Shown one piece after another: positions 1 to 11,199 of a stretch of 64,000 bases of DNA; positions within the stretch are counted from its first letter, which is position 1, and every line of letters starts with the position of its first letter. The position numbers and the translations under genes are program-made. Source of the DNA: Styela clava (lineage: Eukaryota > Chordata > Ascidiacea > Stolidobranchia > Styelidae); contig NC_135250.1 of the NCBI RefSeq assembly GCF_964204865.1, positions 20,575,395 through 20,639,394 on the forward strand, written 5' to 3'. The notes beneath the pieces were generated by a model that saw only the letters and a list, made by a program, of their open reading frames with translations, was not told where the DNA came from and ran no database searches.

Positions 1-3
1 GAT

Positions 4-3000
4 CAATGACATTAACAACATGATGGCAACTCCGGCATTTTTGGCCGAAGATCGTATCCGATAGCACGCTCCAATTCACATACTTGGCGAGACGAAAACG
101 AGCGGATGTGTGCTGCTTTCAAGGCATAGCACGAATGGTGTTCGTGCATGATTTGACAGTTGTTGTCGATTTTATTGATATTTCGGAAAGTAGAGGTAAA
201 AAGAAATCGGAAAAGGTAAGGTAAATACTATTGTTGTATATCACACCCGGGCATCGCACTGTTAAGTACATGTGGGAAAGCCAGCCTTTGTCAAATACTA
301 CGAAGTTATTAATTCAGTACGGTACGTAAGTTGCCCATTTGCCGAAATTGCTTATTTACTTACCCCTTATGGTTTCAAATAGTTCATGCACCTCCATTTA
401 GATTTTTTTAATCAGTTCGATATATACTCAACTCATTGCTGATCATTGTAACATACTATTGCGCATTCACTTTTATTTGCGTATTGAATCAAAGTGTTAA
501 CAAGTTCACCTAACATTTCATTCATACCGGTCTATATTGTATAGTCTGATCTCTCAAGTATTTGGAGCCACGAATGCTTGTAATTTTCTGACTGAACCCT
601 TTTATTAGTTGGTTTATATACCAAATTCAGTAAAACATTTTTTACCTAAAACATGACATATTGGATTTATTAGCTTTTCCATTCTAAATCATATAGACTG
701 CTTTATTTATTCCTAACGAAAATTAATAAATCTCCTCTCTTTCTTCAGATGTGAAAGTTGTGGACAAACCTGTCTAAGCATTGTGAGACTCCTGCAGCAC
801 AAAAGGCAATAGCAAAAATAGTAAGTATATCAATCAAGAAATTAAGCCGACATAAAGCAAAACTTTCAACTATTCGTCTAATCTCAATTTCCTATAATTT
901 ATTCACAGGACAACTATAGCGGAAGGGGAGATATCAGAAGTTTGGCGACATATCAGTGACAGTGTGATTCCAAGAAATATAATTAGAGTACTCCATAAAT
1001 GTTTGCAATAGAAAAACAACCTATGGAGGCATGCAAAGACATTTGACACGCCGGTAGAGTTGTGTATGGCCCCCACGCCCCACATCCTGCAGGGCTTGAG
1101 GAAAATAACTGAAAATTCCAAAGCGTGAGATTGCATAAGCGGTCTTATTTGTAAAAAGGCACAAAACACGCCGGACATACTTAAAACAGTTTTAGAAAAT
1201 GAGGATTACGGGTAACTCACTCCACCTGTGTTATATTTGGTTCATCAACTTTTGGTAGTACTATAGAAGAAATTCCGGAAAGGGTATAATCATCATTCAT
1301 GATAAAATACTGTTATATATATTTTGGACAACTTCAATCTAGACCAGGGTTGTCAAACTCGCGGCCCCAGAGAACTTCCAGTGCGGCCCTCGAACGCTTT
1401 ACAATAATTGTAATAGTATTTTGGAAGTTTTTATTTTTTATCTAAATGTAATTAATTTTTCAAACCTTTTAAAGTGAAATTGATTATTCACACAGAAAAC
1501 AATTTACTGAAAGTAGTTTTGGAATATTAATTTTTTTTTTGTCCCCATTTTGACCCAATTAAGAATACACATCAAGCTAGCAAAAGAATACTTGAATAAA
1601 GCACTTGAGTGATTAAATTAATAGCAAAGTACATGAAGAAGGTGGCATTTTCGAAGAAAATGGGAGTTGCAATATTTCTACATTTCACAAAATTCTGAAG
1701 CACATTGTTTAATTTGTCATATTTCCATCAATACAATGAAAGACACAATAAGCTCAGCAGTCAATATGACAAATTCGAAGACTAACTTCGAACAGAAAAT
1801 TTCCATGTGTTTGTGTATTAATATAATTATACAACGACTTAGTTACTAAAAATCAATATCAATAATAATTCAAGCAATCCTATGCCACGCAATGTGCTGC
1901 GAAATGTCTTGTCGAAAAAATCTGTCATTTGTTTTTTTACTGATCTATGCATGAAATGATAAAAGTAACTTTTTTGCATTACTGGAATTAATTAAACATT
2001 CGCAAAGATCCAGATTAACCCATGATCATGTGACCTCGATAGTTAGAGTTGGTACTATAAAATCATTTCAGCCTGGCCTTAGTATGCTGGTGACACAAAA
2101 AAGATGCCAAACGTCAGGATAAATGTAATTAAAAAAAACATTGAGTATATACTGTAGTATTTTTGTTAATTTTAGGTTCATATATTTAGATTAAGTCATT
2201 TTTAGTGTATTTATTATTCTTTCCTTATCCAAAGCTTGTTCAAAAATGATTTTGATGGTTGTACATAGAATTTTATGATTTTTTATAATAAATACAGTAA
2301 CTTGAAAATGTTGCAATAATAGTGGAATGCAAATATTAATATGTAATTGCATTTGAAATTGAAGAATATAATAAAACTTAATCCAACTGTTTAGTTGCAT
2401 CACAATATATGTCACAAACTAAAACTATCTTAAAAATATCTTTCAAGTATACATTACCAAAAACTGTTTGCGGCCTTTTTACAATTTCCAAAATGCAATG
2501 CGGCTCTCGAAAACCCATGAGTTTGACACCACTGATCTATTCTAGACAAAGCATTGCTTTGGGAAATAATATCACTTCAATTAAATTGAAAAAAATCTCG
2601 CTATATTAAATACCAAATCGTTGCTATAATAAAGGTAAACCAATTCAGCCACTCGAAATATATTGGCCTTCACAAAGCAATGGAGGCAAAATTGAGAGTT
2701 CATGAACTATGAACATTTGTTATTTTCTTTGTCTTGAACTTTTCATACTCCACAGCCCCTATTATTTTTTTTTTAATTCTAATTACCATGTGATGGTCAT
2801 ACATATCTTTAACTTGTATTTTCTGTCATGATGTATTATCTCAATGTGTCAAACTATTAATTAGTGTGCATATTTTGCTTCCAGATGACATAAATGTATT
2901 GTCTTGTTTATTACCTCAGCTTGGAGTATTGACAAGAAAAAGGTGCCAGTAAATTAGGTAAAAAAATTTTTAACTCTTTGTTATAATCAGAATTCACAAT

Positions 3001-3108
3001 TAATAGGAATTATAAACAGCCAACAATCAATGAGAATTATATGCGAAATCCTCAGAATAAATTTGTCTAAAATCGGAGGAAGGCAAACATATAGGTAGTT
3101 TCCATCCA
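4..3108 (+). mobile_element. Long-TIR DNA transposon, copy A (3'-truncated)
   Basis: This stretch matches the reverse complement of 20441-23548 almost throughout, with scattered substitutions and small indels. It opens with CAATGACATTAA, the same terminus that caps copy B at both ends. Spliced-looking coding traces occur near 740-825 (a block reading LWTNLSKHCE..) and 907-970 (TTIADGEISEVWRHI), but no long ORF survives. Homology to copy B stops near 3108, and copy A lacks the right-hand terminal repeat seen in copy B, so it is truncated there. I cannot name the superfamily. The left flank is only three bases, so a target duplication cannot be checked. Confidence 0.75.
1345..2534. mobile_element. 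hAT-like non-autonomous element nested in copy A
   Basis: The ends are inverted: the left reads CAGGGTTGTCAAACTCGCGG and the right ends in ATGAGTTTGACACCACTG. GC-rich 'gcggccc' subterminal motifs are typical of hAT MITEs. An element of the same length (1190 bp) sits at the equivalent place in copy B (21022-22211), so it inserted before the host element was copied. The flanking 8-mers (atctagac / atctattc) match only partly. No transposase is visible. Confidence 0.7.
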
Positions 3109-3217
3109 TTAATATTATCTTATATGCAGGAAGTTGCAGGGCTGCATTCAACTTGCAGTCTTACCGATCACCTGACGATGCTCATTTAGTTTGGCTCGAG
3201 CAAATCTTCTTGAAATT
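3107..3217 (+). repeat. About 111-bp unit U, copy at inner edge of transposon A
   Basis: The unit is nearly the same as 20327-20437 and lies in the same orientation, although the adjoining transposon arms are inverted relative to each other. It begins after a pyrimidine-rich tract ending TATATGCAG and reads as an exon-like frame containing SPDDAHLVWLEQ. It is probably an exon of the transposon gene. In copy A it is co-oriented with the other coding traces; in copy B it is flipped. Confidence 0.7.
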
Positions 3218-3224
3218 ATTTATC

Positions 3225-3345
3225 AATCTCAATCCTACATAAGCAGTCAAGCGTGCCAAACAAATATCGTGTGCTGGTCTGCTGGAGTAGTGCAGGGTTG
3301 CCACATTGGATTATTGACGCCAAATTTGCCATTTTGGGCTCGGAA
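3225..3345 (+). repeat. Duplicate of the left flank and head of the 4172 MITE
   Basis: The segment repeats 4112-4215: the 'cagtcaagcgtgccaaac' flank, then the MITE left terminus CAGGGTTGCCA and about 50 bp of its interior. Because flank and MITE start are both copied, this is a local segmental duplication made after the MITE inserted, or a partly deleted second copy. Confidence 0.65.
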
Positions 3346-4171
3346 GTTAAGTTTTCAGAATAAAATGTACAGGTTTGTGAATCCTATTCTACCGGTTAAC
3401 TCGTAGGCTTTCAGGTAAAAAAAGAGGCCGTTTTACAAAGTTAAAAACACTATAAGGATTAGAATTAATATAGTTGACTTGTCTTATACGACCAAACTTT
3501 CCGAATTCGAGGAAGCAGAAGCTCTCAAGTCCATATGTCATTTGCAAGTCGCGATAGTTTACAGATCCTATGTTGTACATAAGACGAAAATAATACATGT
3601 CAAAAGAACATTCTGTCTTTTGAGTCAGAATGTCGTATTGTGATTTTAAATAAATAACAATATGATTATGCAAATTGTTTTAAAACCATCTTTACCTTAA
3701 GTTTTAAATAAATCCTCGATGCGATTTCACCATTATGATGATAGCACATTGGCACGCCAGAGAATGGGATATTTCGCCAGTATGCTGATGTAATACTGAT
3801 ACACGTAGACCATTTCCGCGTCATCAGAATTACCTTTTATATGTTGTGCGATAGGTCACCCTTATTCTGATTTGGCTCAAACAATTGTTGCGCTATTGGA
3901 ATAACCTACTAAAATTGCGGTGTTTTCACATTGATATGATGTCATATTTGTACACCTCGATCGCATTACTCATCAGATTGGTATACTAGGTGTTATTCTT
4001 CTATATGCTAAAATTTAGCGAAAGCGCCGAAACTATTCATATAGATTGCACACAATCCACCATTCCCTTACCTACCCAAGGGATCAGTGAATGAATGAAT
4101 TAGGTAAATCATTTGTCAATCCTACTTAGGCAGTCAAGCGTGCCAAACGAATATCGTGTGCTGGAGTAGTG
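3346..4171. other. Intergenic, no gene seen
   Basis: AT-rich sequence with short chance ORFs on both strands. Apart from the duplicated MITE flank at its end (about 4112-4171) I see no coding, RNA or repeat structure. Confidence 0.5.
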
Positions 4172-4997
4172 CAGGGTTGCCATATTGGATTTTTTAACGA
4201 CAAATTTGCCATTTTTGGCTTTTTTCAAACACTTTTGGCGTCTGAATTTTCGTTTGGCTTTTTGGCGTTTTTTTTTTATTCTAGTCTATTCTAGTGTCTA
4301 TTAATAAAATCATAGGAAATACAATATTTAGTGCGTAACAATAGCCTATTACCGGTACTAAACTTTATTTTCATTATGCCTATTTCAAAATTTAGTCTCA
4401 CGAACGATGTGATTAACTACGCTAAAATTACTGAATTAGCTATCAGTAGTTCACCTGTAAGCGGCACGTGGTTAAATAATTTTTTAATAAAATTGATGGT
4501 TTTAAAATTAAAGTACCATATAGGGAGATTTTTTTTTAAGGTATACACAAGTTTAGGTAGATACATGTAGGTATATCATATACTCAAGCAGCACCCTGTA
4601 TTGTATATATTGAATGGTAAAATAATGCTGTCCGCTTGATATTTCTTTCTATTTGGTTTTTTGATTCTTTTAAACTGTTTCATATAGATGTCAGATTGAC
4701 TGTATTGTGTTGGATGTAGATTCTGGTGCTGCTGTCATTCAATTAATCCTTTTTACTTTTAAACCCTTCATCCCGATGAAGTGGAAATCGCCATGATAGC
4801 AACCGAAAATACAACTTTCAATGTGAAAAGACATTTGTGTGGCTCACTAAATGAACTGATGGCTCTACATTAGCATCAGTATTGTGCCAAGGGCTTAAAA
4901 TCTGACAAATCATGGGGCTTTTGTACTTGGTGGCTTTTCCTGGCTTTTTTAATGTCTTGATTTGGCTTTTTTTTTACCGTTGGTTCTGGCAACCCTG
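4172..4997. mobile_element. hAT-like MITE with 11-bp TIRs (CAGGGTTGCCA)
   Basis: The left end reads CAGGGTTGCCA and the right end TGGCAACCCTG, an exact inverted pair. Flanking 8-mers are gagtagtg and aggtagtg (6 of 8 match), consistent with an aged 8-bp hAT target duplication. Repeated 'ggcttttt' tracts are subterminal at both ends. It has no coding capacity. Confidence 0.75.
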
Positions 4998-5062
4998 AGG
5001 TAGTGTAGATCAGCGTAGCGCACGGCGTTGTATTCGTATCAATGAGCAAATATTTTTAATGA

Positions 5063-5250
5063 TATAACTTTCCACTGTGCAAACACACCATTCGTTGAAT
5101 CAATATAAGTACAATGGTGTGATAACCATTTGGTTTTTTTGTAGTAGAGCCCACATTATAACTTTCCAATGTGTAGACACACCATTCGTTGATGTGCTAT
5201 AAGTACAGTAGTGTGATAACCGTTTGATTTTATTGTAGTAGAGCCCAATT
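5063..5250 (+). repeat. Tandem pair of about 94-bp units just upstream of the GST
   Basis: Units 5063-5156 and 5157-5250 share 'tataactttcca', 'acaccattcgttg', 'tataagtaca', 'gtgtgataacc' and 'gtagtagagccca'. The second ends about 40 bp before the GST start codon. Each carries a TATAAGTA-like box, so the promoter may have been duplicated. That function is inferred from position only. Confidence 0.65.
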
Positions 5251-5291
5251 TTACTTTACTATTGAACACAGAAGATTTCGGTAAGAACAAC

Positions 5292-8200
5292 ATGGTGCAG
5301 TATAAGTTATATTATTTTGATGCTCGTGGCAATGCTGAAATTATACGTCTGATATTTGCATATTCGGATGTTAAATATGAAGATGTGAGAATACCAAGGG
5401 AAGAATGGCCTAAGCATAAATCAGGTACTTTATTATACATACTAAACCAGTACTTCTCATCCTTTTACGAAGAGTTTTACTTCGCGGCCCACCTTTATTT
5501 TTTTTCAGCGGCCAAAAGAAGTCAAAACAAGGTTGTCCAATACAAATCGAATATTTGAATAGATTCAAATATATACCAAAGCAATTTCGAAGTATTCGAA
5601 TATATTTTCGGCAAATTTTCGAATAATTCCGAATAAGAATCACTTTTGTTCGTCAGCCCGGTGTTTTGTATTCGAGGGAAATCTTCAGTCTTGTTCGTTT
5701 AAAATGGGATTCCCATAGGAAACGTCTTATGGGATGGGCAGTGCGATTCCACACTGAGGGGTTCTAAACCGCAGTCTGCGGGCCAATTACGGCCTGCGTG
5801 ACCCATTAAAATGGCCCGCCGAACTTGAGTGAAATAGTTCAACCCTTCATGTGGTACCTTTTGAGTTTTAGATATCGTCTATTGTTACATCATTATCACA
5901 GTTTAAGCACGTTTATTTCGTAACAATTGAATTATTCCGGTATCTTATGTATAGGTATAAGTATAATGATTACACACTGCAGTATTTTAGATATCAGCCG
6001 TATATTAAGAAAGCTTAAAGATGTCACAAAACGAAAACTAGGCACTGAAAACAGACGTTTTTTAGATGAATGACAGCGTTTTTATTTCTTTATTGAAAAG
6101 AATCAAACTTCAGCGATTTGTCTTCTTACCAACAAAATATTTCAGTTCTGAAGGAATACAACATTATGGTCAGTTGACGAGCGTATTTCAAAATTTAATT
6201 CATACAAAAGTCAAACAAACATGTTCGAAAAAATTAGAAATGTGTAACAAAACTAGCCATAAGTAGCCATTCATACAATGACAGATGAGCAAGTAACTTC
6301 ATTAGTCACTATCATTTGCAAATTACTTGTTGAAACGTAGTAGTATATATTTACGGTTGAAAGCCGTGCTTGTTATCTATTCCCCGGGAATTCTATCAGC
6401 TAAATATTATAATTATTGATTTTATTACATAACAAACTGCGATGCTAGGTGTATCTAAAATCAAGCTTAGAGCCTATTTTGGTGCCTATTTCTCAAATTT
6501 TTCTCAGGCCGCTTAAGCGCGCCCTGAACCCCAGCCGTGTCGTCCCGCACTTTTCTTCGCTCCCCTTTTCTGGCCCTACAGTTTCATTCTGCTGTGGATT
6601 TTGACTCGCCGTCAATCAACTTGGGGGGGCCCCATGTACATCGTCTCTTAAATACATACCATTTTTTTAAGAATACAAATAGCCTAGTTTTATCTCTGAT
6701 AGCAAATTATTTACCACCCCCTAAATTTTGAAATACCCCAGTACGCATTTGTATTACCCATGGGACACGAAATACCGCATAGTTTTGGGGGAATTGACGG
6801 TAAAAACTTTCGTTATAGACTTCGTGTTCAAATATTTGAGGATAGCTCTCTTGTTAGTTGTTAAGTGCAAAATATATCTAGCATTAACAATATACCTAGT
6901 GAAGCGGGAGATAGACACATGTATAATAAATCTGAATTTAAAGTTAACAAAGTCAGCAAATTTTGTTGTTTTGCATGTCTCTTCGTACATGTAACCACGT
7001 ACACGCTTAACCTAAATTTTTATTTATTGGATTGTATCCCGATGGGAATCCCATTGAATAGGATGGAATGGGAAAGGCATAAATTGCTATGGGATAGGAC
7101 AGAAAAAAGTGTCCCATGGACAAGTCTGAAAATCTTCTAATGATTTTCTGTGTTTTTACACGTATTGTAATGGCGATAAAACAGAATCACCACTTTGATT
7201 GTTTGTTATCTGCCGTGCGAGCGTCGCGCATATCGTTGCGACAATTTTGCACGGTTGCGTTGCGCGTATTGCCGCCATTCCATTGCAAGGCTTCCTGTTT
7301 TATTTCCAATACGTCGAAGTAGTGAGAATTATGTAAAGCCGCAATTGTTAAGATATACTTGAAAATAGTTTTTACTTTTTCCCACTTTTTGTCATATAAT
7401 TTTGATAATGATAGTTATAAGTATCGACTTTTATAAAGATGATTTTCTGTTGCGTGAAATATTCAAATCCATAACCTATACCAGCTTTTTAAACCGTATA
7501 TTAATTCAATCGTGTTCAAAGTAACTAACTCATAGATGCGCTGACTTACGAAAAAATAAAAGCTTACCTAAAACTCCCCGGAAATATGTGGACATAAAAT
7601 GTGTGGTAAACTGCTCAATTATTATTAATTTGTTATTCGTATTTTCATATTTACGGAAAATTAACAACCTTGCTATTCTCAAATACCACCACCGTATCCT
7701 CGTTAGAAAGTATTGCTATCCTATATAGAATTAATTCAAATCCTAACATAAAATATATAGAAAAATACGAATATTTTGGCAACGAGTTCGCCGCCCACCA
7801 TGAGATGCTTGGCGGCCAACCAGTGGGTTGCATACCACCGTTTAAGAAGTGCTGTATTAAACCACTAATACTTTCTCGTTTCTTCAAGAATCTATAACTG
7901 ATTCTAAAAACTGTAATTTCGATACGATTAATGTTTCAGTAATTTTGGTATTTCAGTAGCTCAGAGGAGATGAATTATCTTTACTTCTAAGTGGGCGGAT
8001 CCCGCTCTATTAATTATTTGGAGTGAGAATTAGGTCCATGGCGTCATGTGAAATGTGACGTCATCCAAATAAAATCCAAGGGACTTCAGAGTAGTTTTCC
8101 TGATTTTGAAAAGCTGAGCAATTTCTCGTAATTTACGAGTTTAACTAAATACGTTTATAAATTTCTCCAATCTTTTTTAAAAATTGCACATTGCAAATGT

Positions 8201-9523
8201 TATACTCGTTTTCAGATATGCCTCTTAGACAGCTTCCAGTCTTGGAAGTCGACGGAGTCAAACTTTGCCAATCTGCAACGCTGAATCGTTATATGGCAAG
8301 GGAATTTGGGTTAATGGGAAAAACGAGCAAGGATGCATATTACATCGAAATGTTTTGTGACTCAATAATGGAAATTGTATGGAAATATCCCTTTATGGAG
8401 GAAGACGAAAAAAAGAAGGTAATTTAAATTTTCAAATATATTTATCACTACAGAATAGTGCTTTTGTTGTAGTATAGTAACATTCCGAAATTCTGCCAAT
8501 TATTTGGAGAGAGCATTAGGTCCATGGTGTCATGTGAAATGGGACGTCATCGTAATAAAATCCAGGGGACTCCGGAGTATTATTCCCGATTTTAAAAAAG
8601 CTGAAGCACTCTCGTAACTAACGAGTTTAACTAAATACGTTTATAAATTTTCACAATATTACAGGCAGCTCGAGCCGAGGAATTTAAAAAAACGACTCCT
8701 GAATCCTTGTCTAGACTTCAGAAAATGATTGCGAAATGTTCTCATGAGGGAGAGTGGATATTTGGAACGGTATGTATGATATAGACATATATATGTATAC
8801 CAAAATTAAGTGAAGAAATCCATAGTGACTTCATTACGTAGAATTTATTAAAAGGTAATTTCTAATTCTCAATCCATCGACCATAACGAATCCCATTTTT
8901 AGCGGAAATTTTAGCGGAGTGTTTAACACTTCCGACCCAAATAAGTTTTGCGTAAACTTGTTAGTTTCAGTAATTTCTTTTAAGTATTAATTTGCTTTAA
9001 AACCAAATTGGCTACATTTGTTATGTTGTGACGACTTGTATTAGTAGGCCAGTTCTACTCAGCAACTCAGATATTCGCAGCTTTTCTGCAGGTTTGTGTG
9101 AAAAGAGGTTTCATCAAACTTACAATGTTGATGATTCATATTTTCCAGTCTTAATGACTCTAACTAAGCAGTTTTAACAATTGTGAACCCAAATGTAGAA
9201 TTCTATTCGCACTCAAGCTGACAGAAGTCGGTATTTCTTGAAAATATAATCTAAAAAATGTTACTGTTGCTTGTGCAACATTGGAAAATAGAGTGGTAAT
9301 ATATTTTAATATTCAAATATATTTTGTTAAATTCCTTGATGTATATGTGTATTCACAGTTTACACTCGCCGATCTCTATTTGTTCACGTTTGGAGATTTT
9401 GTGTTGCCGGTTTGCAACGACATATTTTCTAGTGTTCCTGAGATGCAGAAAATATACGAAAAAGTGAAAAGTCTTCCCAAGATTGCCGCTTGGATTGAAA
9501 AAAGACCAGTGACATTTCTTTAA
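5292..9523 (+). CDS. Sigma-class glutathione S-transferase (hematopoietic prostaglandin D synthase-like), 4 exons
   Basis: Coding exons 5292-5424, 8216-8418, 8665-8769 and 9359-9523 join in frame to 201 aa, the normal length for cytosolic sigma GSTs. All introns are GT-AG, with phases 1, 0 and 0. The N-terminal thioredoxin fold has YKLYYFDARGNAE with the catalytic Tyr at residue 8. Exon 2 carries the QLPVLEVDG glutathione-binding stretch and the QSATLNRYMA helix (usually QS..I.RYL). The last exon starts FTLADLYLF, matching the conserved '(L/F)T.AD' helix of the C-terminal domain. Such enzymes conjugate glutathione or isomerise PGH2; substrate cannot be read from sequence. An in-frame upstream ATG is absent before 5262; I chose the ATG at 5292 because the family begins two or three residues before YKL. 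Intron 1 (2.8 kb) carries transposon debris, and introns 1 and 2 share a repeat near their 3' ends. No AATAAA is obvious close to the stop. Confidence 0.9.
5758..6530. mobile_element. Probable hAT-like MITE in GST intron 1
   Basis: The left reads GGGGTTCTAAACCGC followed by 'tctgcgggccaattacggcctgcg'-type sequence, and the right end reads cgcgccctgaacccc. The ggggttc ends are inverted and the GC-rich subterminal parts resemble other hAT MITEs here. No clean target duplication was found, so the boundaries are approximate. Confidence 0.4.
8011..8169 (+). repeat. Intronic direct repeat, copy 1 (near 3' end of GST intron 1)
   Basis: About 159 bp, repeated at 8496-8653: 'taattatttggag', 'ttaggtccatgg', 'gtcatgtgaaatg', 'gacgtcatc' and 'acgagtttaactaaatacg'. 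It ends 46 bp before exon 2. The 'tttaactaaat' part resembles a branch-point sequence. Confidence 0.8.
8496..8653 (+). repeat. Intronic direct repeat, copy 2 (fills most of GST intron 2)
   Basis: Second copy of the 8011-8169 repeat. It makes up about 158 of the 246 bases of intron 2 and ends 11 bp before exon 3. The same sequence therefore supplies the 3' region of two consecutive introns. Confidence 0.8.
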
Positions 9524-9758
9524 TTGAAATATATTGGGACAGCATGCATTCATGTGTTTATGTATTGAATTGCACGACTACAAATCACTTCTTCCGAACA
9601 AACAAAATAATGTTTCAGTAGTAATGCATTAATTCACAATTTTTGTAGTAAAATATTACGAACTGGCTTTCGATAGACTTTTTCATCTTTCTGTTGGTTT
9701 TTGTCCAAATTTACAAATCAGATTAGGAAAGAAATTGGAACAGCCCAACGATGTAAAT

Positions 9759-10705
9759 CAGAGGTGTGCAACTTTATTACAGGAGGACAAAATACAAGTA
9801 ACTGGGTGAAGCCGCGGGCCGCACATCAACTCTACCTATACGAAAGGCTCTGAATACGAAAATTCATTGCATCGGCTATCGTAAGATTTTTTTTCATACG
9901 GAAGGCCGAAAATCCGAACAATGCTTGAAGAAGGGATGTCCAATTCGAATTTAATATTATAATAAAGACACCTTCGAATATCGTTTTTGGTGTTGATAAG
10001 AATACCGAATATGGCGCACATAACCTAGCGCCGCCGTTCACTTTTAGTTTAATAAATGAATATCTGCCATCCCGTTCGTTCGTTTGTTTCCCGAGGGTAC
10101 GTACAATGTATTGCTAGCGAAATTCAGTGCGAACACGATGATACGCGTAACAGTTAACACAGAGGGAAATGAATTGGAAAGACATTTAAACAATTTGAAT
10201 TACATGTGTGTGTGCTTATTTTGTACATTAGTTTCTCGATCAGCTGTCAACTTTTGCCACCTCCCCCGGCCCGTCCTCCCACTCTCCGCGGTCTTCGCTT
10301 AGCCTACCATAGTCGGCCAACGACGAGGGTAAACGAACATACCGTTTGTAGATTTTATGCGGTATTTCTTTGTTCTTCCTTCTTTCCATGTATATATTAT
10401 CTATTTTCTATTTATTATGCAGTGCTCTATTTCTAACATGAATTTGTTACGGGTTTTAGCCATTATACAAATATTATGTTCAAGTTTTGCGGGAGATTGG
10501 AACGGATTATTAGGGCATTTACAGGTAAAATGCGTCCCTACTTACGGAATTTTCTACCTACGAAGGGCTTCATAAGTTGTGAGCACAAAAAATAGTTTCT
10601 TTCTGTTATCGATCTTACGGCATTGTTAACTTTAAGGTGTCTTGTAGAAAAGTTGAGTTGAAATGAAAAAAATTTCTAAAGAAAACTGCTATTCAAATTT
10701 ATTGT
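9759..10705. mobile_element. hAT-like MITE split by an insertion
   Basis: The left half, from CAGAGGTGTGCAACTTTATT to about 9837, and the middle part at about 10550-10690 ('ttacggcattgttaa', 'tttctaaa') match the intact 260-bp MITE at 26036-26295 in order. About 720 bp separate them. The junctions share 'ctacctatacgaaagg' / 'ctacctacgaaggg', like a degenerate target duplication. The right terminus is not recognisable. Confidence 0.5.
10438..10524 (+). other. Signal-peptide-like short reading frame, unproven
   Basis: An ATG opens a 29-codon frame, MNLLRVLAIIQILCSSFAG.., resembling a secretory signal. A GT (gtaaaatg) follows immediately, as in a first coding exon. It lies inside the DNA that splits a MITE, and I found no following exon in the next kilobase. 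It may be chance or the first exon of a small secreted-protein gene. Confidence 0.2.
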
Positions 10706-11199
10706 CACACAAACTACAAATTTAGTTAGAAACACGTTTTTTGTAACATTGTGTATTTTGCTAGCTAGGTTCACTAATATGACAGTGGCACCCAGGTATA
10801 AGCTTTGCGACGCAAAGAGATTGAAATTGCTCGCACATACCAGATTACCGAAAAAAACTCGTTTCGCGGACACACCATTTAAAATTGACACTTCTCCACG
10901 GGCAGCACACGATTTCTTTGCGGAAACATACATTTTGATTTGCTTCTGATTTCAGACTTATGCGTGAAAAGAACCCCAAGTAAGCCTTATCTACTGTGGT
11001 TTGGATTCATTGCAACATACCAACCAATATTATTGATTGAATTGTTCCAGATTTTCTCTGTTTTATGAAATTTTATTGACGAGAATGCCTAGGTATTCGC
11101 CACAAGCACAATTCAATGCACAAAACCATATGAAATTCTTCTTATTTCTGTATAAGAGCATAGTACTGTCATACAGCTACAAATATTACTCGTTTAATA

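Noticed and set aside
1667-1849. Small frames inside the nested hAT-like elements
   Set aside because: Equivalent frames in the inverted copy are altered, and no transposase motif is visible.
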